A stretch of 64,000 nt of DNA. It comes from Lepiota brunneoincarnata (taxonomy: Eukaryota; Basidiomycota; Agaricomycetes; Agaricales; Agaricaceae). Numbering within the stretch: the first letter of the stretch is position 1; each line of letters starts with the position of its first letter. The stretch lies in contig JAEBUN010000031.1 in the NCBI GenBank assembly GCA_023014365.1, positions 62,001 to 126,000 of the forward strand, read 5' to 3'. Under the pieces are notes generated by a model. The model searched no databases, was not told the origin of the DNA, and worked only from the letters and a program-made list of their open reading frames with translations. Shown piece after piece: positions 31,362 through 40,343 of the stretch. The position numbers and the translations under genes were made by a program.

Positions 31362-32344
31362 ACCCTCCTCTCCGCATTCTAGGGGAGTACCACCTCTTGA
31401 CGATGAGGGGGTGTCTCCAGTCATTCCATCCATTCCTATTCATCCTCCTCAAGATGTACCACTCCCTGCTCCACCTCCTATCATTCCTCCTGTTCCTGCG
31501 CCTCCTCTTGATGTTGCACCGCCTCCTGTACCACCATTGCTCCCAACTGCTCCACGACGCTCTGCACGTGTGAGACAGTCACCTGGTGAGTGGTGGAAGG
31601 TCAGAGATCCTCCACCTCCTGTCCCTGACAGTGATGATGAGGAGGAAGCTGATCTAGCTGTTGAGGATGGCTTTCAAGATGTTGAGTTTGCTGGCAACAC
31701 AGAGGACCCAGGCTTCCGTACCTTCAAGGCTGCAATGTCTGCACCTGATGGGACTCAATGGCAAGGTGCTTGCAATGACAAGATGATGTCTTTGATGGGT
31801 AACAACACTTGGCAAATCATTGAGCTCCCTCCTGGCAAGACAGCTATCAACTCAGGTTGGGTGTTCCAAGTCAAGCTCAAGGCTGATGGCTCTGTGGAGC
31901 GCTACAAGGCTAGGTTGGTCGCAAAAGGGTACTCTCAACGCCCTGGATTTGACTATACTGAAGTCTTTGCTCCCACATATCGCCCTGCATCCCTACGCCT
32001 CATTCTGGCCTTGGCAGCCAAAGAAGGCTATTCACTTCATTCTGTCGACATTTTATCTGCCTTCACTTATGGGGACTTGGATGAAGAGATCTACATGCGC
32101 CAACCTGAAGGCTACCACAAGGGAGGTCCTAACCATGTTTGCAAGCTCACCAAGTCGCTCTATGGCCTCAAACAGGCTGCTAGACAGTGGAACAAGAAGC
32201 TACATGACGTCCTTAGCTCTTTGGACTACACCAAGCTCAAGTCAGACAACTCTGTGTATATTTACAGCAAGGGTGATGTTCGTGTTATTGTTCCCATCTT
32301 CATTGACGACATCACACTTGTGTACAAGAACAATCAAGCCATGG
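31362..32344 (+). pseudogene. Copia gag-pol, part 3: reverse transcriptase N-terminal two thirds
   Basis: In frame with the segment before 24189. A Pro-rich linker is followed by the standard copia RT start (WQGACNDKMMSLMGNNTWQI, GWVFQVKLKADGSVERYKAR LVAKG), then HSVDILSAFTYGDL with the first palm Asp, KSLYGLKQAARQWN, and IFIDDITLV where copia elements have YVDD. It is cut at 32344 by the gypsy LTR, so the RT end, RNase H and 3' LTR are absent. Apart from this loss the segment has no stop. Confidence 0.9.
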
Positions 32345-33005
32345 TGTTAGAGCCGGTGTGGGTCGGAACCAAAGCGGAGGGTCGGGGTGGTATCCTTGGT
32401 ATAAGGTAACCGGGGGACGGGACGACGTCAGTACGTAGACGGCAGGACCGAGGCGGAGTACTTCGGGCGGAGAGTGGACTTGCGGCCTCAGCTTATGTGC
32501 TGTGCCCTCCTACTGTCCGAGTCCGTATTTCAGGAAGTCGGGGCCGAAGCGGAGCAAGGCAGAGAGAGAGGAGGATAGGGAACAGGGGACTGGTCCGCTG
32601 CTCGATTCGATTATCAGACTGAGGAGTACAAGCCAAGTGCCTACGGTATATATACTACTAGCTTGACAAATTATGACTCGTACTGACTACGTGCGGAGCA
32701 AAGCGGAGACCCATATGGTTACAAGCGGATTACGAATAATTTCGAATGGAATGGAGACCGGTACGGGTATGGAGACTGGTAACGTATTCTGATTACGGAC
32801 GGAGAATGGAGAACTGGACAATGGGAGCACCGAGGGTCAGGTGATCGTGGCACGTGTAGAGGTAGGTCGCGTGATCGGGGCGAAGGGTTGCGGTTGGAGC
32901 CAGTCAGGGCCAAGTCGGAGGGCATAGGGTTGTCGTGTGGAGCACACGTGGAGTCGAGAAGCTGAAGCCTAATGGTTAAGCTCTAGGTTTGGTGTGGATA
33001 TGACA
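32345..33005 (-). repeat. Gypsy 3' LTR (661 bp)
   Basis: Same ends and length as 39558-40218. TATATATA at 32647-32654 is a possible promoter element. It abuts copia RT at 32344. Confidence 0.93.
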
Positions 33006-33008
33006 GTG

Positions 33009-33018
33009 CCCCCCCTTT
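33009..33018 (-). promoter_or_regulatory. Polypurine tract
   Basis: Minus-strand AAAGGGGGGG ends 3 bases before the 3' LTR, the expected plus-strand DNA primer site. Confidence 0.75.
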
Positions 33019-33080
33019 AGGGCCGAGCCTCGAGGCCCAAGGCGGTCTAGACCGGGGCCCACCGGAAAATTCCACGAGGG

Positions 33081-33093
33081 TATAAAAAAAAGG
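33081..33093 (+). promoter_or_regulatory. TATA box of the antisense gene
   Basis: TATAAAAAAAAGG lies 59 bp upstream of the ATG at 33140, between the polypurine tract and the gene, and points away from the 3' LTR. Confidence 0.55.
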
Positions 33094-33139
33094 TGAACTG
33101 ATTCGAATTTGAGAGGACACAACTTGACCTCCTACCCCC

Positions 33140-34225
33140 ATGAGCAGACAACCACCCCGTCAACCGACCGCTACGGAGCGCAAGGCGCGATTACTGAGAG
33201 AGAAGGTGGAGCGAGAGGAACGAGAGCGGCTCGAAATCGAGAGGCTAGAAGAAGAGGAACAGCGAGAGGAGGAGGAGCGGCGGCTGGCAATAGAGCGCCA
33301 AGAGGAGGAGCGACGGCGGCTCATAGAGCTGCGCCAGCGACAAGCGGAAGAGCGCGCGAAGGAGCGATATGCGGAGGAGATCAGGAGGCAGCAAGAGGAA
33401 ACCGCCGAGGCAGAGCGTCGGGCGATTTGGGCCCGACTCGTTGCGATGACCACAGGGGCCTCGTCGAGCCGTCTGTCGGAAGACCCGATGCAAGTAGATA
33501 CGGAGGAGTCGGATTCCGAATATACGGATAGGGATGAGGCGAGGGACGAGGAGGAAGAGGGGGAGGAGGACTCCGGGGATTCAGGGGGTAAGGGTAAGGG
33601 GAAGGCAAAGGCGAGGGCGGCCCCGCGACGGGGCAATGCGCACGTATTCGGGGGCAAGAATCCCTACTGGAGGTGCCAGCGAGACGGGGTCCCATGTGAG
33701 GTGGCCGGCGGGTAAGTCATTTTGGAGGATTTCCGGACTACATACTGATAGTTTCTTAGTAACACCAGGAGTTGCCGTCGGTGCAGCAAGATGAAAAAAC
33801 GGTGCGGGGGTCAAGAGGAGACGGAGCCGAGCAGGGCCGGTGGTTTGTCGGGCCAGCAATTCGAAGGTGAGTAAGGAATCCTGTATTATGATGGATGCCA
33901 ATTGATGGACCTTGTAGAGTTGAAACGGCTCATCGAAGAAAGGCACCAGGAGACCGTCAAGAAAATCTACATCCTGGAGGTGCGAATTGAGTGGTCCATC
34001 GCTCGGTTGGGGGAAAAGGTCGACAAGATGGGGTCACTTGCTGGCCGCTACGAGCAACTACGGCGTTGGGAGGCTCAGGTGGACGGAAATTGGTCAAGTG
34101 GAAATTTTTCGGAGACGGAGGGTTCGGAGGGGAGTGTCGGGCCCGCTTCGGAGGAGGAGGTGCAGGATTTGATGGAAGAAGTGAATGGGTCGCCCGGGCT
34201 CTCTGGAGACGACACCGATAGGTAG
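33140..34225 (+). CDS. Antisense accessory gene: coiled-coil protein with Zn2Cys6-like cluster (three exons)
   Basis: Predicted exons are 33140-33711, 33760-33866 and 33918-34225, giving 328 residues. Intron 1 (48 bp) has GTAAGT, TACTGAT and TTCTTAG; intron 2 (51 bp) has GTGAGT and CTTGTAG. Residues 13-100 are a Glu/Arg coiled coil. Residues 113-145 are acidic, followed by GKGKGKAKARAAPRR. C179, C186, C196, C199 and C206 give CX6CX9CX2CX6C, a fungal Zn2Cys6 cluster lacking only its first Cys (Tyr176 there). The second coiled coil (ELKRLIEERHQE) is in exon 3. The gene runs opposite to gag-pol and faces the pol 3' end. DNA binding is inference. Retention of intron 1 would stop the protein at 191 residues. 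Confidence 0.75.
33712..33759 (+). other. Predicted intron 1 of the antisense gene
   Basis: GTAAGT donor, TACTGAT branch-like motif and TTCTTAG acceptor. Splicing joins two halves of the cysteine cluster in frame. Confidence 0.7.
33867..33917 (+). other. Predicted intron 2 of the antisense gene
   Basis: GTGAGT donor and CTTGTAG acceptor. Splicing avoids the TAA that directly follows the donor and opens the 102-codon third exon. Confidence 0.65.
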
Positions 34226-34294
34226 TTGTACAGGGTTGTTTTTTGGGTTTGTTTAATACATGGTTGTTTCTTGGTGTGATGTGTGGTCAGTAAC

Positions 34295-37200
34295 TCAAAG
34301 TGAGTGAAGAGGACCAGGCTTTGCAGGGTAAGAGGAATGAAAAGCCTCTACGAGATCTATAGCATGTTCAAGCTCGGTGGCTGGCAACCACGAGGACTCT
34401 TCTTCAGTGTCTTCGTAACCTAACCAGATGACTTTATAGAGGAGCTTGCACGTGCGGCGCCGATCGATCTTAGAGTTGACGATGCGGGCAATCTTGTATT
34501 CTGGTTCACCGTCAATGGAAACCGGCGCGGGCGGCGGATCCGATCGGGCGGGTATGGTGTTAGGTGTGGCTGGTTCGAGCATGGAAACATGGAAGACTGG
34601 GTGTACTCCACGCATGGAGTCGGGAAGTCGGAGTGTAAGGGAGTGAGTACCTGCTTGTGCAATGATCTCATAAGGCCCAAGGTACTTTTCGGAGAGTTTT
34701 TTGGAGGGACGGGTGGTGCGGAAGAATTGGGCTTTCACGAATACCTTTTGTCCAACCTTGAAGTCCGGGGCGGGGAGTCGGCGGGCGTCAGCGGAGGTCT
34801 GATAACGTTGCTGGGCTAGCGCTATTTCAGACTTCAGGGTGGTATGTAGGTCGTCGAGATCAACAGCAAAATGGCGGGCCCGGGCGGAGGCAAGATCACG
34901 TTCAGGATGAACTGTGATGTTCGGATGGTATCCTTTATTAGCGAAGAATGGGGAGATACCGGTGGTGGCACTAGGAGCGTTGTTGTAAGCAAACTCAGCT
35001 AGGGGTAGTAATTCGGACCAATTGTCCTGTTGGTAGTTACAATAGACCCGAAGGTATTGTTCAAGGGTCTGGTTGGTGCGTTCCGTTTGTCCGTCGCCTT
35101 CTGGATGGTAGCCCGAGGTGAAATGTAGCTTCATGTCAAGGGCTTGTCCCAATGAGCGGAAGAAGTGGGAGACGAATTCGGAGCCGCGGTCGGAGGTAAC
35201 ATGTTCGGGCACGCCGTGCTTAGAGAAGATGTGGAGGACGAATAGACGGGCGAGGTCGGAGGAAGTGACGGTATCATAAGTCGGAATGAAGAGGGATTGT
35301 TTGGTGAGTCTGTCAACGATTACCAGGATGGCGTCATAGCCGGAGGAGGCGGGAAGTTTTTCGATGAAGTCCATGGAGATTGAATTCCAAGGGCGTTCGG
35401 GGATGGGGAGTTGCTTAAGGAGACCGTAGGGGCGATGGTGCTGGGGTTTAGACTTCATACAGGTGACGCAAGACTTACAGAAATCCTTGACGAAGGTGCG
35501 GACGCTAGGCCAGGTGTATTCGCGCCGGATGAGTTCCAGCGTTTTATTCTGACCGAAGTGGCCGGCTAGGACGTGATCATGCTTGTACTGGAGGACCCGA
35601 AGTCGGAGATTGTCGGCGTCAGGGACGTAGATTCTGTCGTCTAAGAGGAGGAAACCTTTATCATTAACTGACCAACGGCCTTCTGGGCTGGCAAGATGGG
35701 CGGAAGTGGTCGGATCCGCTGGTAGGGCGGCGAGAATATCGCGGTGTAGCTGATCGAGGTCCATGACTACAGCTGCACGAAGGGAAGGGGCGTAAAGAGT
35801 GGTGGCACGGATGGAGGCCGCGAGCTGTTCGTGAGTGAACACAGGCCGGAAGTTGTGCGGGTTGACTGATGCATAGTCGCTATTCCCCCCTTTAGGGTAG
35901 ACGTCCCATCGTCTAGTTAGGGCGTCAGGCTTGGTGCCGAGGCGGCCGGGTTGGAAACGGATGACGAGGTGGAATTGGGATAGGAACTCGGACCAATGAG
36001 CTTGGCGGCGAGTCAGGATCTTGGTGGTGCAGAAGTATTCGAGGTTCTTGTGGTCAGTGACCACATCAATAGCAAGGGGGGCACCTTCGAGATAGTGCCG
36101 CCAGATGCGAAAGGCTTCGAATATCGCCAGGAGTTCCTTGTCGTGAGTGTCATAGTTGAGTTCGGCCGTGTTAAAGGTGCGGGAATGGAATGCAACGGGA
36201 TGGACCTCCCCATCGTCGGTGATGATAGAGAGGATTGCCGCAAGGGCGTAGTCGGAGGCGTCGGTCTTGACAATGATCTGAGCATCGGGGACCCAAGGAG
36301 TGAGGACGGGGGCGGAGATAAATGCTTCCTTCAGGGAGTTAAAGGCCTCGCGACAATCATCAGTAAAATTCCACTTCACGTCTTTGCGGGTGAGGCGAGT
36401 GAGCGGAACGACGATGTCGGAGTATCCGTGAATGAAGCGACGGTAGAAATTGGCGAAGCCTAAGAAGGACTGGATGTTCTTGACTTTCTTAGGCTCAGGC
36501 CACTCCTGGATGGTCTTGACCTTAGATTGGTCCATTCGGAGGCCGTCGGGGGAGAGAATGTAGCCGAGATATTCCACTGTGTTAGAGTGGAACTGGCATT
36601 TGTCAGGGCGGGCGTATAGACCGTGTTGGCGGAGCCGCTTGAGGACCTCCTTGACTTGGTCACGATGGATACTATGGTTGTCGGAGTATATCAGAATGTC
36701 GTCAAGGTAGATAGTAACGCAGACGTCGAGCATGTCCTTGAATATATCGTTCATGAACCGCTGGAAGGTGGCGGGGGCATTGGTGAGGCCGAAAGGCATA
36801 ACCATCCATTCGAAGGAGCCGTAGCGGGTCCGAAAGGCAGTCTTCCATTCGTCGCCGTCAGCAACGCGGACAAGATGGTAGGCGTGGCGGAGGTCGATCT
36901 TGGTATATACGCGAGCTTTGCGAGGGGAGTCTAAGAGGTCGGAGATGAGCGGAAGGGGATAGCGGTCCTTCTTGGTAATACGGTTGAGACCTCTAAAATC
37001 AACGCATAAGCGGAGGGAGCCGTCCTTTTTCTTGACGAAGAGGACCGGGGCTCCATGAGGGGAAGTGGAGGGGCGGATGAAACCAATAGATAAATGTTCG
37101 TCAATAAAATCACGTAGAGCTCCAAGCTCCGATTGTGAAAGGGAGTAAATGGTACCGACCAGAGGCTGACCGCCATCCTCTAGGTTAATCTGGAGGTCGT

Positions 37201-37960
37201 AAGGGCGGTGTGGAGCAAGTGTGTCAGCACGCAATTTACTGAAAACGTCAGCGAACTCGTGGTATTCCTCGGGGATGGACGAGAGGTCAGGCGGTTCCTC
37301 GGAGACAGAAGAGGACGCGGCCGATGCGGAGGCGGCGGAAAGATTGATTCGGAATTGTTGGGAGCCAGGGAGCTTGGCAGTGCGGATAAAGGCAGGAGCG
37401 TTTATCAAGGAGATGTGCGGTTTCGCAAGGGGGACAGATTGGGACGAGGTCCCGGATAGGGGTGGTGAACCTAGGTCAGGAGAGTCAGGGGCAGCCATAG
37501 GCGGAGCCGATGCGGGTGCGACGCAGGTAGAGACGGAAGCAGGATTCTCAAGTAGGGATGGCTGGAAAGTAATACTGCCCAAAGCCCAGTCAATCAACGG
37601 ATTGTAGCGGGTGAGCCAGTTGTGTCCTAAGACCACAGAACAGGAAGAGTCGAGCTGGGTGACATAAGTGTCCAAAATGATAGATTCACCAGAGGGGAAG
37701 GATACAGGCAGTTGCGCAAGCTCCGTAATGTAGGCGTTTGAGGTCCCATCAAATAATCGAAGTTCAATAGCCGGGATGGACGAGGTTGGAATACTATGAG
37801 AACGAACGAAAGAAGAGTCCACAAAACAGTGAGTAGAACCACTATCAACAAGAGCTTTGAAAGGAGAAAAAGAAGAAGAAAAGTCAGAACTAACTACATT
37901 GTCCGTTGTAGAAAGCGGGTCCGAAGCAGAGAGTACAGGAGCGGAAACAGAGGGTAACAA
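34295..37960 (-). CDS. pol: Gypsy pol: protease, RT, RNase H, integrase, chromodomain
   Basis: 1221 residues from the first Met, though the frame is open back beyond the gag stop at 38098. Protease VDSGSTHCF (about 38-46). RT: LRLCVDFRGLNRITKKDRYP, TKIDLRHAYHLV, MPFGLTNAPATFQRFMND and IYLDDILIYS (about 418). RNase H: IIVKTDASDYALAA. Integrase: GHFGQNKTLELIR with CKSCVTC (zinc-binding HHCC), MDFIEKLP (first Asp), SDRGSEFVS (second) and GDGQTERTNQTLEQ (Glu). The C-terminal chromodomain (YKIARIVNSK, YKVIWLGYEDTEEESSWLP) is typical of chromoviruses and targets chromatin. All catalytic residues are visible and there is no stop, so it may be functional. The frame is -1 to gag. Confidence 0.95.
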   Translation of the reverse strand: MLPSVSAPVLSASDPLSTTDNVVSSDFSSSFSPFKALVDSGSTHCFVDSSFVRSHSIPTSSIPAIELRLFDGTSNAYITELAQLPVSFPSGESIILDTYVTQLDSSCSVVLGHNWLTRYNPLIDWALGSITFQPSLLENPASVSTCVAPASAPPMAAPDSPDLGSPPLSGTSSQSVPLAKPHISLINAPAFIRTAKLPGSQQFRINLSAASASAASSSVSEEPPDLSSIPEEYHEFADVFSKLRADTLAPHRPYDLQINLEDGGQPLVGTIYSLSQSELGALRDFIDEHLSIGFIRPSTSPHGAPVLFVKKKDGSLRLCVDFRGLNRITKKDRYPLPLISDLLDSPRKARVYTKIDLRHAYHLVRVADGDEWKTAFRTRYGSFEWMVMPFGLTNAPATFQRFMNDIFKDMLDVCVTIYLDDILIYSDNHSIHRDQVKEVLKRLRQHGLYARPDKCQFHSNTVEYLGYILSPDGLRMDQSKVKTIQEWPEPKKVKNIQSFLGFANFYRRFIHGYSDIVVPLTRLTRKDVKWNFTDDCREAFNSLKEAFISAPVLTPWVPDAQIIVKTDASDYALAAILSIITDDGEVHPVAFHSRTFNTAELNYDTHDKELLAIFEAFRIWRHYLEGAPLAIDVVTDHKNLEYFCTTKILTRRQAHWSEFLSQFHLVIRFQPGRLGTKPDALTRRWDVYPKGGNSDYASVNPHNFRPVFTHEQLAASIRATTLYAPSLRAAVVMDLDQLHRDILAALPADPTTSAHLASPEGRWSVNDKGFLLLDDRIYVPDADNLRLRVLQYKHDHVLAGHFGQNKTLELIRREYTWPSVRTFVKDFCKSCVTCMKSKPQHHRPYGLLKQLPIPERPWNSISMDFIEKLPASSGYDAILVIVDRLTKQSLFIPTYDTVTSSDLARLFVLHIFSKHGVPEHVTSDRGSEFVSHFFRSLGQALDMKLHFTSGYHPEGDGQTERTNQTLEQYLRVYCNYQQDNWSELLPLAEFAYNNAPSATTGISPFFANKGYHPNITVHPERDLASARARHFAVDLDDLHTTLKSEIALAQQRYQTSADARRLPAPDFKVGQKVFVKAQFFRTTRPSKKLSEKYLGPYEIIAQAGTHSLTLRLPDSMRGVHPVFHVSMLEPATPNTIPARSDPPPAPVSIDGEPEYKIARIVNSKIDRRRTCKLLYKVIWLGYEDTEEESSWLPATELEHAIDLVEAFHSSYPAKPGPLHSL

Positions 37961-38097
37961 AGTAACTAAAGGAAAAGTTAATGTAATATGAAGAGAGTTT
38001 GGATCGGAAAGAGCGGACGCATTGAGACGGAAACTCTCTGGAGCACAGCAGAGTTCAATGCGATCCTCAGTCTGTGCAGAGGCCTGAGGACCGCCGA

Positions 38098-38107
38098 CTA
38101 TTTTTCC
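38098..38107 (-). promoter_or_regulatory. Probable -1 frameshift site between gag and pol
   Basis: GGAAAAATAG: the gag codons GAA AAA TAG can be re-read as GGA AAA ATA in the pol frame. The pol frame is open on both sides of the gag stop and its first Met is only at 37960, after about 47 open codons. Slippage on the A run is inference. Confidence 0.5.
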
Positions 38108-39504
38108 GAGCTCGGGAGAGCCGGCACGTCTGTCTCGGAAATCTGAGCCTGTCGGCCTTTAGCCTTGGCGTCAGGGAATTTCTTCTTGTCGCAGTTGGCA
38201 GCCCTGTGATTGGGATCTGCGCAGACAAGGCAGAGGTTATTGTCGAAACGTCGTTGACGTTCCTCAGGGGTTAATTTACCGTCCTTACCAAGTTTACTAG
38301 TAAGGTCGGACTTTGGCGGGGCCGATTTCTGACCGGCGGACGGGTTGGGCGGATTGCCCTTGAAGATGTTATTACTGGGGGTGCTGCCTTTGTTGTTACT
38401 GTTGGCAGGCTTGGCGGCAGGTTGATGGTTTGTCGCGGTGGAAGGGGATGGGTTGCCTCCAGGTTTCCTAGAGGCGGTTGGGTCCGAAGCGGCTTTGGCG
38501 CGGGCCTTCTCGCGTTGGTGTTCCCAGTAGCGAGCATCGATCTTCATCGCTGCTGCTCGCATTTTGATGAAGGTGTCGGGCTTGCCGTCGGGCCGATTGG
38601 ACAGAATGTCCTGGATGCGGTCGGGGAGGCCTTTGTAGTAGCGGTGACAGAATACCTCATCACCCCAGCGGAGTTGGCCGACCAGATGGAGAAAGTCAAC
38701 GTTGTAGACGGCGATCTTTTCATCATAGCACATTCGGAGGGAGTCAAGCTGCTCAGCAGCTTCTCCGGTCGGATCTGCGGGACCGAAATTGGTCTGCAGT
38801 TCCAGGGTGAACTGATCCCAGTCCTCGATCCAATCGTGCATTATTCCGTGGTTGTCGGCCTCGTCGAGGCCGATTTCGAAGTATTGCTGGGCCACGCCGG
38901 TAAGGTACGTCAACGTGAAGTTGACCTTGGTGGCGGGGATAGCGAACTGGGCCGGGTTAGTATGGAAGTAGAGTCGACATTGGAAGAGGAAAGGTTTGAG
39001 TTTGGTGGGGTCGGAACCTGTAAAGATGTCAGGTTCGCAAGCCTTGGTACGGGGGGTTCGGGGAGGCTGTGGGGGTTGAGAGTTCCCACGGCCGTCCATT
39101 TGATCGGCTATTCGTTGGAAAACTCGGAGCAGGAGTTGGTCATGGTCATTTTGGGTGTTGCCAGGCGGAATGTTGTTATTGTTGTCGTTGTTGTCTGACG
39201 GTTCGTCGTCATCCGGGGGTCCGTCCCCATTGTCAGGGTAGTTGTCGGGATCACCAGGGTCGCTGGGATCGGGATTTGGGTCGGGGCCACCGTCGGGGCC
39301 GTCGGGAGTCTGGAATAGTGAAGGTTGAATATCTTCACTGAACCGGTCTGGAGTTGAGGGCACGATGGATTGTTGGCGAGGGGGAGAAACCCTCGGGGGG
39401 TTGGGTTGTAATTCCTTGGAAGGAGATTGTCGAATGATGCGTTTGCTACGGCGAGCGGCTGGAGTTACCCGAGTGCGGGGACAGGTGACTGTTCGAGAGA
39501 CCAT
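38098..39504 (-). CDS. gag: Gypsy gag
   Basis: 468 residues. A basic N-terminus and an Asp/Asn/Pro-rich acidic stretch (about 75-115) are followed by a retrotransposon gag core (EPDIFTGSDPTKLKPFLFQC, LTYLTGVAQQYFEIGL). A Lys-rich linker and one CCHC knuckle, CLVCADPNHRAANC (CX2CX4HX4C), follow near the C-terminus. It forms the virus-like particle and binds genomic RNA (family knowledge). The ATG at 39504 is about 54 bp inside the 5' LTR. It stops with TAG at 38100-38098, with the pol frame open across this point. Confidence 0.93.
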   Translation of the reverse strand: MVSRTVTCPRTRVTPAARRSKRIIRQSPSKELQPNPPRVSPPRQQSIVPSTPDRFSEDIQPSLFQTPDGPDGGPDPNPDPSDPGDPDNYPDNGDGPPDDDEPSDNNDNNNNIPPGNTQNDHDQLLLRVFQRIADQMDGRGNSQPPQPPRTPRTKACEPDIFTGSDPTKLKPFLFQCRLYFHTNPAQFAIPATKVNFTLTYLTGVAQQYFEIGLDEADNHGIMHDWIEDWDQFTLELQTNFGPADPTGEAAEQLDSLRMCYDEKIAVYNVDFLHLVGQLRWGDEVFCHRYYKGLPDRIQDILSNRPDGKPDTFIKMRAAAMKIDARYWEHQREKARAKAASDPTASRKPGGNPSPSTATNHQPAAKPANSNNKGSTPSNNIFKGNPPNPSAGQKSAPPKSDLTSKLGKDGKLTPEERQRRFDNNLCLVCADPNHRAANCDKKKFPDAKAKGRQAQISETDVPALPSSEK

Positions 39505-39557
39505 GGTTAGAAAGGATTAGAGTGTAATGGACAGGAGGAGTTTGAGTCTGATAATAC

Positions 39558-40218
39558 TGTTAGAGCCGGTGCGGGTCGGAACCGAAGCGGAGGGTCGGGG
39601 TGGTATCCTTGGTATAAGGTAACCGGGGGACGGGACGACGTCAGTACGTAGATGGCGGGACCGAGGCGGAGTACTTTGGGCGGAGAGTGGACTTGCGGCC
39701 TCAGCTTATGTGCTGTGCCCTCCTACTGTCCGAGTCCATATTTCAGGAAGTCGGGGCCGAAGCAGAGCGAGGCAGAGAGAGAGGAGGATAGGGAACAGGG
39801 GACTGGTCCGCTGCTCGATTCGATTATCAGACTGAGGAGTACAAGCCAAGTGCCTACGGTATATATACTACTAGCTCGACGAATTATGACTCATACTGAC
39901 TACGTGCGGAGCAAAGCAGAGACCCATATGGTTACAAGCGGATTACGAATAATTTCGAATGGAATGGAGACCGGTACGGGTATGGAGACTGGTAACGTAT
40001 TCTGATTACAGACGGAGAATGGAGAACTGGACAATGGGAGCACCGAGGGTCAGGTGATCGTGGCACGTGTAGAGGTAGGTCGCGTGATCGGGGCGAAGGG
40101 TTGCGGTCGGAGCCAGTCGGGGCCGAGTCGGAGAGCATAGGGTTGTCGTGTGGAGCACACGTGGAGTCGAGAAGCCGAAGCCTAATGGTTAAGCTCTAGG
40201 TTTGGTGTGGATATGACA
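39558..40218 (-). repeat. Gypsy 5' LTR (661 bp)
   Basis: TGTTAGAGCCGGTGCGGG to GGATATGACA. TATATATA at 39860-39867. It carries about 18 transitions relative to the other LTR, most at CpG, for example CG here against CA or TG in the 3' LTR and the reverse. Confidence 0.93.
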
Positions 40219-40342
40219 CTAAGTTAATTCTGGGGTCTGGTGCATCCGGTGCTTGCCTCGCAAGAGCGCATAGCAATAGGGTCCTCCCTCATGGGAGGGC
40301 CCTATACCTTGTAAATTGTTGAATTCAAAAAAAAACAAAAAA
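40219..40342 (+). repeat. Tail D: 3' end of an unidentified LINE-like element
   Basis: 124 bp ending in TTGTAAATTGTTGAATTC and an A-rich run with one C. The terminal motif resembles LINE-B (TTATAAATTGTTGATTTC). Upstream sequence is replaced by the gypsy LTR. A hairpin GGGTCCTCCCTCATGGGAGG precedes the tail. Confidence 0.65.
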
Positions 40343-40343
40343 C

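Larger units (their letters stand above)
21127..32344 (+). mobile_element. Ty1/copia retrotransposon, multiply split, 3' end missing
   Basis: 5' LTR 21127-21446, primer-binding site at 21447, then a single gag-pol frame of gag, CCHC, protease, integrase and RT. It is interrupted by a solo LTR (23329-23648) and by a LINE-B copy (24190-31346) that itself contains LINE-A. Removing each insert with one TSD copy brings the flanking copia codons together in frame. The element ends within RT at 32344 where a gypsy LTR begins. The rest of RT, RNase H and the 3' LTR were not found in the window. Confidence 0.92.
32345..40218 (-). mobile_element. Ty3/gypsy (chromodomain) retrotransposon, complete with accessory antisense gene
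   Basis: Two 661-bp LTRs (TGTTAGAGCC to ATATGACA) enclose, on the minus strand, gag (39504-38098) and pol (from 38101/37960 to 34295), both open. A polypurine tract lies next to the 3' LTR. Between pol and the 3' LTR is a plus-strand intron-containing gene. The flanking 5-mers CATGG and CTAAG do not match, so no TSD. The left flank is copia and the right flank a LINE tail. The LTRs differ at about 18 sites by eye, all transitions. Confidence 0.93.
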
